The notes beneath the pieces are model-generated. The model worked only from the letters and a program-made list of their open reading frames with translations, ran no database searches and was not told the DNA's origin. A stretch of DNA of 64,000 bases from [Clostridium] innocuum (GTDB taxonomy: Bacteria > Bacillota_I > Bacilli_A > Erysipelotrichales > Erysipelotrichaceae), in NCBI GenBank assembly GCA_012317185.1, contig CP048838.1, forward strand, positions 1,426,001 to 1,490,000, read 5' to 3'. Position numbers and translations under genes: made by a program. Below are positions 52,428 to 61,706 of this stretch, in pieces. Every line of letters begins with the position of its first letter. The first letter of the stretch is position 1.

Positions 52428-53630
52428 TTAAACAATCTGGAAAATATAAAACTTCAGATACGAGGTTTCTTCCATTGTCCATAGGATAGGATGGTCATGA
52501 TTCTGCTGTGTAACGGATACCTGCTTCAGGGTGACTCCTGCTTCCTGTGCAGATTCACGCAGCATCTTTTCAAAATTTTCTATTTCCATAAAACGGGAAC
52601 AGCTGCAGGTGATGAGATAGCCGCCTCTTCCCAACAGCATCATAGCCTGTTTGTTAATGCGTTTATAGCCGCTGTAAGCATGGTCAATCGTTCTTCTGGA
52701 TTTTGTGAAGGCAGGGGGATCCAGCACAATAATGTCGAACTGTCCCTCTTTACAGGTATCCAGGTATTTGAACACATCCGCTTTCACAAAAGAAATCCTG
52801 TTTTCAAGATGATTCAGCTTTGCATTGGCATATGCCTGATCCAATGCAGTCTGCGATACATCGACAGCGACAACCTGACTGGCATTTCCATACGCCGCAT
52901 TTAATGCAAAGCCGCCGGTATGCGAAAAGCAATCCATGACACGTTTTCCATGTGCCATTTCACGAAGCAGAACACGGTTGGCTTTCTGATCCAGAAAATA
53001 TCCGGTCTTCTGTCCGTTTTCAACATCCACATGAAGCTTTAATCCGTTTTCATCAATGATGGTTGTGGTTGGCAGCTTCATCTGCTTCCAGTATCCCTTT
53101 TCCAGAGGCAGACCTTCCTTGGCACGCACCCTGATATCATTGCGTTCGTAAATTCCTTTTACATCCTGTCCGTCTTCTCTTAATACTTCCAGCAGCACCT
53201 CATACAGCATATCCTTTCGCTGTTCCAGTCCATAGGAGCTGATCTGTGATACCAGAATATCATTATAGCGATCCACTGTAAGACCGGGAAGCTGATCGGC
53301 TTCTCCGAAAATCAGGCGGCAGTTGGTTATATTCTTACTTTCCAGCGTTTTGCGAAACGCATACGCAAATTGGATTCTTTCTTTGAAAAATGCTCTGTCA
53401 AATGTATCTGCTGTATCCTTTGACAGTATTCTTACAGTGATATGACTGTTTCTGGACAGAAAGCCGGTTCCAAGATAGCGATCCTTGGTTGTTACGATGT
53501 CAACAAGTGCACCGTTTTCTATTTCCTCAGCAAGCTTAACAACATTATTCTTATACATCCACATCTGTCCGTTGTCCAGCCACTTTTCTCCTTCTTCGCT
53601 TATTGTAATCTTTGGATAATTTCTATTCAT
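52428..53630 (-). CDS. Class I SAM-dependent rRNA methyltransferase (RlmI/YwbD-like)
   Basis: The 400-residue cytoplasmic enzyme has an N-terminal PUA domain (~1-75: PKITISEEGEKWLDNGQMWMYKNNV), a linker domain, and a Rossmann methyltransferase domain with motif I VMDCFSHTGGFALNAA, VVAVDVSQTAL, and motif IV IIVLDPPAFTKS. The late Cys-rich LITCSCSR fits the m5C family relatives. RlmI methylates 23S rRNA C1962 in E. coli; the exact target here is not shown. Confidence 0.9.
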   Translation of the reverse strand: MNRNYPKITISEEGEKWLDNGQMWMYKNNVVKLAEEIENGALVDIVTTKDRYLGTGFLSRNSHITVRILSKDTADTFDRAFFKERIQFAYAFRKTLESKNITNCRLIFGEADQLPGLTVDRYNDILVSQISSYGLEQRKDMLYEVLLEVLREDGQDVKGIYERNDIRVRAKEGLPLEKGYWKQMKLPTTTIIDENGLKLHVDVENGQKTGYFLDQKANRVLLREMAHGKRVMDCFSHTGGFALNAAYGNASQVVAVDVSQTALDQAYANAKLNHLENRISFVKADVFKYLDTCKEGQFDIIVLDPPAFTKSRRTIDHAYSGYKRINKQAMMLLGRGGYLITCSCSRFMEIENFEKMLRESAQEAGVTLKQVSVTQQNHDHPILWTMEETSYLKFYIFQIV

Positions 53631-53845
53631 ATAAATACCTCACTATTTCAATTCCCCTGTATTATATCATACATTCCGTTTCTGCTGTATGCTAAGCCGG
53701 CAGGTATTACCGTGTATGGTCATTTCTCTGTTTAAAAAGCCAGAGAGACATTAGAGGTTTCCGTATCATAAGATAACAGCATCCTCTTGCATGCTTTATT
53801 TGAAGGGAAAAGGATATAATCCTTGCAATTGAAAGGTAAAAACAT

Positions 53846-54205
53846 TTAATCATGCTCGTTATGGATAAAACCATTTTTTATATAACGATCCTTGTTCTGC
53901 TTTTTGCAATACACAAAATAACTGCTTACAATGAAAAATATCTGTGCAAGGGTCATTGTAATACCGGTTCTTAAAATGTTGGATGGATGAAACATACTGC
54001 ATAGTACAATACCGGTCACAAGCAGCCCCACGTATGCAACATAATCCTTTAAGACAATCTTTCTTTTCATGAGCAAATAGTAGAAAAGACATATGATAAA
54101 TAAATCCATCAGACCGAATGAAGCTTTTACATCATACAGCAGCATATATATTTGTGAACATATTAAAATCACAGCGCATATAAATTTTTGATAGACATTT
54201 TTCAT
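53846..54205 (-). CDS. Small membrane protein, unknown
   Basis: The 119-residue protein has three or four hydrophobic segments (~7-24, 31-46, 56-75 and 84-103) and a charged tail (KKQNKDRYIKNGFIHNEHD). No family is recognised. ATG 54205 follows GAGGGAGTTGTGC. AT-rich and next to the decayed element, it may be accessory. Confidence 0.6.
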   Translation of the reverse strand: MKNVYQKFICAVILICSQIYMLLYDVKASFGLMDLFIICLFYYLLMKRKIVLKDYVAYVGLLVTGIVLCSMFHPSNILRTGITMTLAQIFFIVSSYFVYCKKQNKDRYIKNGFIHNEHD

Positions 54206-54847
54206 GCACAACTCCCTCGCTTTTCACTCATTCATATCGTATTCAGGTAATTATAAGGATACTTCTTTGTGTATCTTTATTATAGCATAGCTATGATAAG
54301 GTATAGAAGGCAAATAAGCTTCACTTTTATTATTTGATTGAGATAGATAATTCATGACAGCTTAAAGGTATTATTAACGCTTAGAAAAATATGCAAATTT
54401 ATGCGTGATATAGGGTACATTGATGACGCGTGCGGGAATCAAAGCTACATGCATCACCGACTAATAAACTCTGCCCTAATTGATGCTTAACGTACTAAGA
54501 CACCATTGGTTTGTCCCTATTGACATAAGTAATGTACCTTTCTTCAGGTATGCTTAAATATCTTAAATAAACTCTAACAAGCGATATAAATCAGTATACC
54601 TCATCATATTTATTTTCAACACAAGAGATAACTCTTATATTGTGAGCTATATTTGACTATGAACGAGCTTCACAACCTTGTGATTTATGATAATACCATT
54701 GAATCTAAAGAAAAATGATGATTTACATATGAACAGGTTATAAAAATAATAGCTGATAATGCAAAACTCAATGATAAGCAACAGCTAAGTGAACCAGATG
54801 ATTACAATAGCATTTTAATAAAATAAAAATGACCTTTGTTTGCGAGG
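54206..54847. other. Decayed, AT-rich region between small membrane gene and XRE pseudogene
   Basis: No intact gene. On the minus strand a stretch near 54500-54600 stays open for about 30 codons (VYLRYLSIPEERYITYV...) without a start. On the plus strand codons for TYEQVIKIIADNAKLNDK... run to a TAA near 54826 without a start. Both look like gene tails. Confidence 0.4.
54422..54444 (-). repeat. Degenerate copy of the tRNA-Glu 3' end (possible att relic)
   Basis: TGATGACGCGTGCGGGAATC and the next three bases match 55401-55423, the 3' end of tRNA-Glu, at 19 of 23 positions in the same orientation. Direct repeats of a tRNA 3' end are the usual footprint of a site-specific integration event. Confidence 0.55.
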
Positions 54848-54856
54848 TCATTTTTC
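54824..54856 (-). terminator. Terminator of the XRE pseudogene
   Basis: On the minus strand AAATGACCT pairs with AGGTCATTT around a short loop, followed by a T-rich run. It overlaps the stop codon. Confidence 0.7.
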
Positions 54857-55056
54857 TGGTCTAAAGGTTACTATATCCTGTATATCACAATCGAGTATCT
54901 TACAAAGGTCATGTAATGTATTTATTGTCACACTGTTTCCTTTACGAAATGCATCTAATGTTCCAGTGCTTACATGATACTTATTTATTAAGGTAAGGTG
55001 TATTGCGATATATGCTTTTCTTTAAGTGTATTCCACAGTGGCTCATAACTTATCAT
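54848..55056 (-). pseudogene. XRE-family regulator broken by a 5-bp tandem duplication
   Basis: ATG 55056 follows GAGGTGATTAC. The reading runs MISYEPLWNTLKEKHISQYTL and then hits a stop because TAAGG is duplicated at 54989-54998 (plus strand). Deleting one copy restores INKYHVSTGTLDAFRKGNSVTINTLHDLCKILDC..., a complete 67-residue XRE protein of the DUF739/Cro type typical of conjugative elements and prophages. Confidence 0.8.
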
Positions 55057-55174
55057 GTAATCACCTCATTCCAATATAGATTATAATGCAGATCATCATA
55101 TCAAATATTGCCGAAAATTAGGCTATATAGTAAATGAATTATAATAATTCATTTACAAGGAGGTAGGACATATC

Positions 55175-55384
55175 ATGAACAGAGAAAGCTTGCATATTGA
55201 CGCTGTCAATAGAGATGCTTAAATCAAGTTTTATAACGCTTTATCGAACGAAAGAAAGGATAAATTTATGGGCTTGGTAGAAACACTTTCAGGACTTCTG
55301 ACAAAAATAAAGATACTGAAATTTCAAAACCATCGTCAAAAACTCGACAATCGTGTTATAAGCAGTAAAAAAGCCCTTGTTTAG
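55175..55384 (+). pseudogene. Small ORF interrupted by TAA, element remnant
   Basis: ATG 55175 has an excellent site (AAGGAGGTAGGACATATC) and reads MNRESLHIDAVNRDA, then TAA (55220-55222, one base from CAA), then stays open through IKFYNALSNERKDKFMGLVETLSGLLTKIK to TAG at 55384. A second start at 55268 with AAAGGATAAATTT could give a 38-residue peptide. Family not recognised. Confidence 0.4.
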
Positions 55385-55391
55385 GGCTTTA
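55369..55391 (+). terminator. Terminator after the remnant ORF
   Basis: AAAGCCCT-TGTTT-AGGGCTTT followed by ATCTGT; the T run is weak. Confidence 0.55.
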
Positions 55392-55400
55392 TCTGTCTAT

Positions 55401-55476
55401 TGGTGACGCGTACGGGATTCGAACCCGTGAATGCTTGCGTGAAAGGCAAGTGAGTTAACCGTTTCTCCAACGCGCC
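55401..55476 (-). tRNA. tRNA-Glu (TTC)
   Basis: The 76-base cloverleaf has acceptor GGCGCGT/ACGCGTC (one G-U), anticodon loop CTTTCAC with TTC, stem TTGC/GCAA, T-arm CGGGTTCGAATCCCG and encoded CCA at 55403-55401. The 3' end is duplicated in degenerate form at 54422. Confidence 0.95.
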
Positions 55477-55690
55477 ATCATTTAATCGCGAATGCCAGTT
55501 AATAATACCACAAGAAGAATTAGTACGCAAGTCTTTTTTTTGAAAAAAACAAAAAAATGAATGCTTACATAAAAAGCAGAATATCGCAGAAACTAATCTG
55601 GTAAGGAATAAGAATTATAAAGAAATAAAGCTTTTCAATATATCGAAATAGCGCGTATAATATATGCGGTTAGATAAATGAGGTAGGAAG

Positions 55691-56686
55691 ATGAAAAAGA
55701 TATTATTTTTAACAACCGGTGGAACCATCGCATCCAGCTCCAGTGAAGAAGGTCTGGTGCCATCCCTGACAAGCGAGGAAATTTTGCATTATCTCGGTGA
55801 GCATCATGGTGATATTGAAATAACCTGTGAGGATTTGCTGCGGCTGGACTCCAGTAACATGCAGCCGGAGGAATGGCAGCTGATTGCAAGGCGTATTGCA
55901 GAGGCGAAAAGCGGATATGACGGTATTGTTCTGAGTCATGGTACAGATACGATGGCCTATACAGCCGGGGCGCTTTCCTTCATGCTGCGCAATCTGGACA
56001 TACCCCTGATCATAACAGGAAGTCAGCTGCCGCTGCTTCATCCGCTGAGTGACGGTGTGGAAAATATTCGTGTGGCATTTACCGCTGTATGTGAGGATAT
56101 GCAAGGTGTTTATGTATGCTTTAACAGAAAAATTATGCTGGCAACACGTGTTGTTAAGGTTCGAACGATGAATTTCGACGCCTTTGAGAGTGTAAACATA
56201 GAGCCGTGCGGACTGGTGGATGCCAGAGGTCTGCGTATAAACAGGCAGCTGCTGATTCATCCAACGAATGCGTTTGCTTTAGAGGATGATCTGTGTAAGG
56301 AGGTCGTGCTGATTAAGCTGATACCGGGCATGAACCCGCTGCTGTTCGACAAGCTGGCGGAAATGGATATCCGCGGTATCGTCATCGAAGCCTTTGGTGC
56401 CGGTGGAATCAATTTTGTGCGTCGTGATTTGATCAGCAAGCTGGAAGAAATCGTCGCCCGCGGAATCAGTGTAGTCGTATGCAGTCAGTGTCTTTACGAA
56501 TACAGTGACTTCTCTATCTATCAGACTGGTCAGAAGGTATTGCAGCACGGCGTGATTCAGGGCTATGATATGACAAGCGAGGCCTGTGTTACCAAGCTGA
56601 TGTGGGCATTGGGAAAAAGTACGGATACAAAGGAAGTAAAGCGGATATTTGAAACCAATTATGTCAATGAGATAACATTGACATAG
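55691..56686 (+). CDS. ansA: L-asparaginase, type I (cytoplasmic)
   Basis: The 331-residue enzyme hydrolyses asparagine to aspartate and ammonia. The first catalytic Thr lies in LTTGGTIASS (residues ~7-16) and the second in LSHGTDTMAYTAGAL (~90); Lys of the triad is in ITGSQLPL...NRKIMLATRVVKV. No signal peptide, so type I. It starts after GAGGTAGGAAG. TATAAT at 55655-55660 is a likely -10. Confidence 0.94.
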   Translation: MKKILFLTTGGTIASSSSEEGLVPSLTSEEILHYLGEHHGDIEITCEDLLRLDSSNMQPEEWQLIARRIAEAKSGYDGIVLSHGTDTMAYTAGALSFMLRNLDIPLIITGSQLPLLHPLSDGVENIRVAFTAVCEDMQGVYVCFNRKIMLATRVVKVRTMNFDAFESVNIEPCGLVDARGLRINRQLLIHPTNAFALEDDLCKEVVLIKLIPGMNPLLFDKLAEMDIRGIVIEAFGAGGINFVRRDLISKLEEIVARGISVVVCSQCLYEYSDFSIYQTGQKVLQHGVIQGYDMTSEACVTKLMWALGKSTDTKEVKRIFETNYVNEITLT

Positions 56687-56720
56687 GCCTGTGTGCTGTT
56701 TTGCTTAAGGATTCATGTTA

Positions 56721-56775
56721 AACAGAAGCTGTTATCAATCGATGACCCGTAGCTGGTTGAAGGCTTCTGTTTTTT
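56721..56775 (+). terminator. Terminator after ansA
   Basis: AACAGAAGC (56721-56729) pairs with GCTTCTGTT (56763-56771), followed by TTTTT. Confidence 0.7.
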
Positions 56776-56969
56776 ATGTCTGGCAAACAACATGAAAGCA
56801 GAGACCGGCCTTTTATATTGCTTCTTTCTGTTTGATAAAAGGATGGCTATCGCAGGGGAGTATGAGCTGAATTTCCCTTATTTTATCGGTTTTCAGCTAT
56901 AGTAAGCTAAAATATAAGGATTGGTATCATTTAGTATTGAAAAACATATAAACTGGTACAATATATTAG
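56776..56969. other. Gene-free gap
   Basis: Nothing recognisable was seen other than the promoter that follows it. Confidence 0.4.
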
Positions 56970-56998
56970 TTGACAATTCATTGACAGAATGCTACGAT
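56970..56998 (+). promoter_or_regulatory. Strong promoter of the DUF1836 gene
   Basis: TTGACA (56970-56975), 17-base spacer, TACGAT (56993-56998). A second TTGACA is at 56981. The start codon is only about 17 bases after the -10, so the leader would be very short. Confidence 0.6.
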
Positions 56999-57014
56999 AT
57001 GCTTGGTGATAATG

Positions 57015-57545
57015 ATGATAGAGAAAAGAAAAGCACCGGCGTTTCATTGCCCCCGCTGGGAAGAACTGCCGGATATGGATTTATATATGGATCAGGTCGT
57101 AACCCTGTTAAATGAATATCTGAAGCCGTTTCATGCGAAGGATCAGGAAAAGATGGTAACCTCCACCATGATCAATAATTATGTGAAGCACGGAATCGTT
57201 TCCCCGCCCGTCAAAAAGAAATATACGAAGAACCACGTTGCCTATCTGATGGTGGTCTGTATCTTAAAGATGGTGTATCGCATGGATGAAATCAGCAAGC
57301 TGATTCGTGTGCAGATTTACAAATATCCCATTGATCAGGCATATAACTATTTCTGTGCTGAGCTGGAATGCTGTCTGAAATGCATTTTCGCCCATAAAAA
57401 AGTGCATCATGCGCCAAGTGATGATGAGGGAAGTCTTGTGGTCGACCTGATTCGTAATACCGTGCAGGCTGTGGCGTACACGATTTATGTACGGCACGAG
57501 CTGGAGCATCCCCAGATTATGATACAGGAGGAATCCGATACATAG
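57015..57545 (+). CDS. DUF1836 protein
   Basis: The 176-residue soluble protein shows the DUF1836 opening (FHCPRWEELPDMDLYMDQVVTLLNEYL) and a MerR-like helix-turn-helix section (VTSTMINNYVKHGIVSPPVKKKYTKNHVAYLMVVCILKMVYRMDEISKLI). It is probably a DNA-binding regulator. ATG 57015 is used with GGTGAT just upstream; ATG 57012 is equally possible. Confidence 0.9.
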   Translation: MIEKRKAPAFHCPRWEELPDMDLYMDQVVTLLNEYLKPFHAKDQEKMVTSTMINNYVKHGIVSPPVKKKYTKNHVAYLMVVCILKMVYRMDEISKLIRVQIYKYPIDQAYNYFCAELECCLKCIFAHKKVHHAPSDDEGSLVVDLIRNTVQAVAYTIYVRHELEHPQIMIQEESDT

Positions 57546-57548
57546 GCG

Positions 57549-57578
57549 GCTTTCACAGTAACATGTGGAAGCTTTTTT
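57549..57578 (+). terminator. Terminator after DUF1836
   Basis: GCTTTCACA-loop-TGTGGAAGC followed by TTTTTT. Confidence 0.75.
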
Positions 57579-57634
57579 ATTTTTTGTTTATTTCCTTCCA
57601 TCAGCCGCATATAGTATAGCAAGAGGGATACCAA

Positions 57635-57850
57635 ATGAACGAACTGCTTGTGATTGCCTGGCTGCTGCTTCCTGCTTCCGCTTTGCTGATACAATATTAT
57701 CTGATACAAAAACGACAGAATTTGCTGTGGATCCTGCCGCTTTTGAGTCTGGCCGTCACCTTTTTTATCGGACTGGCGGCTGTATTGTATGCTTTTTTCC
57801 TGATTATATTTACAAAGGTGCTGATGGCAGAAGATCCGCATCAAAGCTGA
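57635..57850 (+). CDS. Small two-helix membrane protein
   Basis: The 71-residue protein has two hydrophobic helices (~3-24 and ~31-62) and ends MAEDPHQS. The ATG follows AAGAGGGATACCAA. Its last 41 bases overlap the convergent phosphoesterase gene. No family is recognised. Confidence 0.6.
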   Translation: MNELLVIAWLLLPASALLIQYYLIQKRQNLLWILPLLSLAVTFFIGLAAVLYAFFLIIFTKVLMAEDPHQS

Positions 57851-58694
57851 TGACCTCACTCGTTTTCATATCGAGAATATATTCATGGGAAACGATCCAG
57901 CGCCGGTTTTTATAATCCCGTGTCCGCAGATACAGAAAATCCGCATAAAAACGAAGATGGAAACCGATCTGATCCTGTGAATCCCCGTGCTCTATACGTA
58001 CGAAGGAAGGCAGATTGATCAAAAACAGATTGCGTCTTGCCAGAACCTCGCATAGGGCGAAGCTGTTGTGCAGATGTCCGCTGATGAAAATGATATGCGG
58101 ATGTACATCCTTCAGCATGTCCACCTGCAGGTGCTGCTGCGTACCGGTATGATCTTCACTCATAACATGGGTATCCTGCAGCGGCTGGTGTGCGATGATG
58201 CATACCGGCTTGTTTTTATCATCCTGCTTTAATCCGTTTAACAGCCAGTCCACCTGCTTTTTGGTGAGAATCATATCGTTCTTGCTTGGCCGCTCACTAT
58301 TCAAAATATAAAAATGGACGCCTTCTACATACCGGTCAAAATAAATACTTTCCGCATGTCGTGGCAGCAGCTTCCGGTATTCCGGATGAATGCGGTTTTG
58401 TGTGCGTGAAAACAGATTATAGAGATCGTGGTTACCCAATGCAGGCAGAATATGAATCGGGAATTCCTGCAGCTGCGTAAGCACCTGTTTCATCTGAAAC
58501 GGATAGCCGTTATTTGTCAGATCACCGCAAATTGCCACATGGCGAACCTTGCGCTTCCATATATCCTCCAATGCGGCTTCCAGCTTTTCATTCTGTCTGG
58601 GGAAAGCGATGTGCAAATCTGACAGCAGCTCCATTTGCAGATAGCTTTTTTCGTTGCAGATCCGATTGGCAAAGGCCGTTCTTTTTTTATCCAT
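57810..58694 (-). CDS. Metallophosphoesterase (calcineurin-like)
   Basis: The 294-residue protein carries the full two-metal site: LLSDLHIAF (DxH), ICGDLTNNG (GDxxN), LGNHDL (GNHD), IIAHQPL and ISGHLHNS (GHxH). It lacks a signal peptide and should act on phosphodiesters or nucleotides in the cytoplasm; substrate unknown. ATG 58694 follows CAGGAGGAGATTTGCT. Confidence 0.9.
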   Translation of the reverse strand: MDKKRTAFANRICNEKSYLQMELLSDLHIAFPRQNEKLEAALEDIWKRKVRHVAICGDLTNNGYPFQMKQVLTQLQEFPIHILPALGNHDLYNLFSRTQNRIHPEYRKLLPRHAESIYFDRYVEGVHFYILNSERPSKNDMILTKKQVDWLLNGLKQDDKNKPVCIIAHQPLQDTHVMSEDHTGTQQHLQVDMLKDVHPHIIFISGHLHNSFALCEVLARRNLFLINLPSFVRIEHGDSQDQIGFHLRFYADFLYLRTRDYKNRRWIVSHEYILDMKTSEVISFDADLLPSAPL

Positions 58695-58873
58695 AGCAAA
58701 TCTCCTCCTGCTGTATATTGTGGACAGAAAACGCTCTTCTATAACGCATAGAGAAAAAGAATTACAGCTGTCGAACAGCTTTTCCACCGCTGAAAATCAC
58801 AATTTCTGTTTATATCTTTTTTCGCTTGTGATACTATAATACTGAACGAAAAAGAAAGTTGAGGTATGCGAAG

Positions 58874-60046
58874 ATGGATTATGCAAAAGAAGCGCTGCGT
58901 CTGCATGCAGAGTGGAAAGGAAAGCTGGATGTCAATCCCAAAATGGAAATCAACACCAAGGATGATCTGAGTCTGGCGTATACACCGGGAGTTGCTGCTC
59001 CCTGTCTGGAAATCGAAAAGGACATCAACAAAAGCTATGAGCTGACCGGACGTGGAAATCTGGTAGCGGTTGTAACTGACGGGACGGCGGTTCTCGGCTT
59101 GGGAGATATCGGACCGGAGGCAGGGATGCCGGTCATGGAGGGGAAATGTGTTCTGTTTAAGGAGTTTGGCGGTGTGAACGCAATCCCTTTATGCATCAAA
59201 AGCAAGGATGTGGATGAAATCGTACATACAATTGCCCTTTTATCCGGCAGCTTTGGCGGCATCAATCTGGAAGATATCGCAGCACCGCGCTGTTTTGAAA
59301 TCGAGGCGAAGCTGAAGGAGCTGTGTGATATTCCGGTATTCCATGATGATCAGCATGGAACTGCCATCGTTACCGCAGCTGCTTTGTTGAATGCAGTGAA
59401 GCTGACAGGTAAAAACATGGGGGATTTACGTATCGTCATTAACGGTGCAGGCTCTGCCGGTATCGCGATTGCCAGACTGCTGCTGAATATGAAGTTCGGT
59501 GACGTTATTTTGTGTGATTCCAAGGGTAGTGTTTATAAGGGAAGAGAAGGCATGAATGCGGGCAAGAAGGAGATTGCCGAGCTGACGAACAAGGGCATGC
59601 TGAAGGGAAGTCTTGCGGATGCCATGAAGGGGAGCGATATCTTTATCGGTGTATCTGCCCCGGATGTGGTGAGTGAGGCTATGGTAGCCAGCATGAATGA
59701 GAAATCCATTGTCCTGCCGATGGCAAATCCGGTACCGGAAATCATGCCGGATAAGGCAAAGCATGCCGGAGCCTTCGTCGTGGGAACAGGCCGCAGTGAC
59801 TTTGCTAATCAGATCAATAACGTTCTGGCATTCCCCGGCATTTTCCGCGGTGCTCTGGATGTTCGTGCAAGCGATATCAATGAGGAAATGAAGGTTGCTG
59901 CTGCATATGCAATCGCTTCCTTGGTAAGTGATGAAGAGCTGAGCGTAGATTATATTATCCCAAGCGCTTTGAATAAAGAGGTGGGTGCTGTTATAGCCGA
60001 AGCTGTTGCACAGGCGGCAAGGGAAAGCGGTGTAGCGCGCATATAA
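58874..60046 (+). CDS. NAD(P)-dependent malic enzyme (short form)
   Basis: The 390-residue enzyme decarboxylates malate to pyruvate. It has SLAYTPGVAAPCLEI (catalytic Tyr), VTDGTAVLGLGDIGPEAGMPVMEGK, metal-site IPVFHDDQHGTAIV, the NAD-binding IVINGAGSAGIAIARLL, and PMANPVPEI. It lacks the C-terminal phosphotransacetylase domain of long MaeB. ATG 58874 follows GAGGTATGCGAAG. Fumarase lies convergent just downstream. Confidence 0.95.
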   Translation: MDYAKEALRLHAEWKGKLDVNPKMEINTKDDLSLAYTPGVAAPCLEIEKDINKSYELTGRGNLVAVVTDGTAVLGLGDIGPEAGMPVMEGKCVLFKEFGGVNAIPLCIKSKDVDEIVHTIALLSGSFGGINLEDIAAPRCFEIEAKLKELCDIPVFHDDQHGTAIVTAAALLNAVKLTGKNMGDLRIVINGAGSAGIAIARLLLNMKFGDVILCDSKGSVYKGREGMNAGKKEIAELTNKGMLKGSLADAMKGSDIFIGVSAPDVVSEAMVASMNEKSIVLPMANPVPEIMPDKAKHAGAFVVGTGRSDFANQINNVLAFPGIFRGALDVRASDINEEMKVAAAYAIASLVSDEELSVDYIIPSALNKEVGAVIAEAVAQAARESGVARI

Positions 60047-60056
60047 TTGAATAGAG

Positions 60057-60103
60057 AATACGGTGACCAGTATGAAGTATAGAAATCGCCGTATTTTTTT
60101 TGG
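60057..60103 (+). terminator. Terminator after malic enzyme
   Basis: AATACGG (60057-60063) pairs with CCGTATT (60089-60095), followed by a T run. Confidence 0.7.
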
Positions 60104-60193
60104 TAAGCAGGTGGGAGGAGCGTGCCGTCCGACGGATATGGGAGAATAAGCCTTCATCTGTAAAGCTCAGCCTGCGTTTTCTATTTCTATCAT

Positions 60194-60236
60194 AAAAAAA
60201 GAGCTCCTATCAGCCTGATTGCGGAGTTCTTTTTCT
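60194..60236 (-). terminator. Terminator after fumC (likely bidirectional)
   Basis: AAAAAGAGCTCC pairs with GGAGTTCTTTTT with one mismatch; on the minus strand the stem is followed by seven T. Confidence 0.7.
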
Positions 60237-60259
60237 ATCTGTATGTTATGTAAAAAATA

Positions 60260-61624
60260 TTATACCATGTTTTCTGCTATGACATAGGCATCAAATTCTT
60301 CCGCACTCAAAAAGCCGAGTGCCACACAGGCTTCTTTTAAGGATATCCCATCCTGATAGGCTTTTTTTGCTGTTTTTGCGGCATTCTCATAGCCAATATG
60401 CGGATTCAGAGCAGTAACGAGCATCAGTGAATGCTGCAGATATTCCGCCATTTTTTCTTCGTTTGCCCGGATACCCTCTACACAGTGGATGCGGAAGCTG
60501 CGCAGACCGTCACTGAGCAGGGTGATGGATTGCAGGAAGTTATAAATGATTACCGGCATGAAGACATTCAGCTCAAAATTTCCCTGACTGGCCGCAAAGC
60601 CGATGGCCGCATCATTTCCCATGACCTGTACGGCTACCATGGTCATCGCTTCACATTGTGTCGGATTTACCTTTCCCGGCATAATGCTGCTTCCTGGCTC
60701 ATTTTCCGGTATCCGAATTTCCTGCAGACCACAACGCGGACCGCTTGCCAGCCAGCGTACATCATTTGCCATCTTCATACAGTTTGCCGCCAGTGCCTTC
60801 AGCGCACCATGGGCGAAGCAGATATCATCCTTCGCAGACAGAGCATGGAATTTGTTCGGGTCACTGATAAATTGGGTAGCCAGCTGATCGCTCAGCTTTT
60901 CACAGACGAGATCGCCGAATCCCTGTGGTGTATTCAGTCCGGTGCCGACTGCCGTCCCTCCAATGGCAAGCTTACGCAGGGAATCAATTGCCTTTTGCAG
61001 CATATCGATATTGTTCTCCAGCATGCCTCTCCATCCGCTGATTTCCTGTGAAAAGCGCAGTGGTGTCGCATCCTGCAGGTGTGTACGTCCGATTTTGATG
61101 ATATGCTGATTCTCTTTTTCCAGACGCTTTAAAGCATGAATCATTTCCTCCAGCTGGGGCATTAGCTGTTTACGTAGTGCTTCAATCGCTGCGATATGCA
61201 TAGCAGTAGGGAACGTGTCATTGGAACTTTGTCCCTTATTCACATCGTCATTTGGATGCAGCAGCTGTTCCCTTGCAATTTCATTTCCGCGATTGGCAAT
61301 GACCTCATTTACATTCATATTGCTCTGTGTTCCACTTCCTGTCTGCCAGACAGAAAGTGGGAAGTGGGCATCCAGTCTGCCGCATAAAATCTCATCACAG
61401 GCAGTGGCAATCGCATCCAGCTTACGCTCCTCCATACGGCCAAGCTCATAGTTGACCTTTGCGCAGGCCAGCTTCAGATGTGCAAAGGCACAGATCATGC
61501 TCAGAGGGATTTTCTCATCCCCGATTTTGAAATTCTCATAGCTGCGCTGTGTCTGGGCTCCCCAGTATTTATCTTCCTCCACAGCGATTTCACCCATGGA
61601 ATCATGTTCCATTCGTGTTTTCAT
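60260..61624 (-). CDS. fumC: Fumarate hydratase, class II
   Basis: The 454-residue enzyme interconverts fumarate and malate. Signature GSSIMPGKVNPTQCEA is intact, as are TGSGTQSNMNVNEVI, KGQSSNDTFPTAMH and the active-site His in GRTHLQDATPLRFSQE. ATG 61624 follows AAAGGAGAGTGCGTCTT; a GTG nine bases earlier is too close to that site. With malic enzyme it connects fumarate to pyruvate. Confidence 0.96.
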   Translation of the reverse strand: MKTRMEHDSMGEIAVEEDKYWGAQTQRSYENFKIGDEKIPLSMICAFAHLKLACAKVNYELGRMEERKLDAIATACDEILCGRLDAHFPLSVWQTGSGTQSNMNVNEVIANRGNEIAREQLLHPNDDVNKGQSSNDTFPTAMHIAAIEALRKQLMPQLEEMIHALKRLEKENQHIIKIGRTHLQDATPLRFSQEISGWRGMLENNIDMLQKAIDSLRKLAIGGTAVGTGLNTPQGFGDLVCEKLSDQLATQFISDPNKFHALSAKDDICFAHGALKALAANCMKMANDVRWLASGPRCGLQEIRIPENEPGSSIMPGKVNPTQCEAMTMVAVQVMGNDAAIGFAASQGNFELNVFMPVIIYNFLQSITLLSDGLRSFRIHCVEGIRANEEKMAEYLQHSLMLVTALNPHIGYENAAKTAKKAYQDGISLKEACVALGFLSAEEFDAYVIAENMV

Positions 61625-61706
61625 AAGACGCACTCTCCTTTTTATCTCTACACTGATTTTATCATGTTCCGGTATGAAAAAAAAGAGCCGGACAGGAAAG
61701 AGCGGC

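Noticed and set aside
56921..57115. 64-codon open frame overlapping the DUF1836 start
   Set aside because: It crosses the DUF1836 promoter and start in another frame and has no ribosome binding site.
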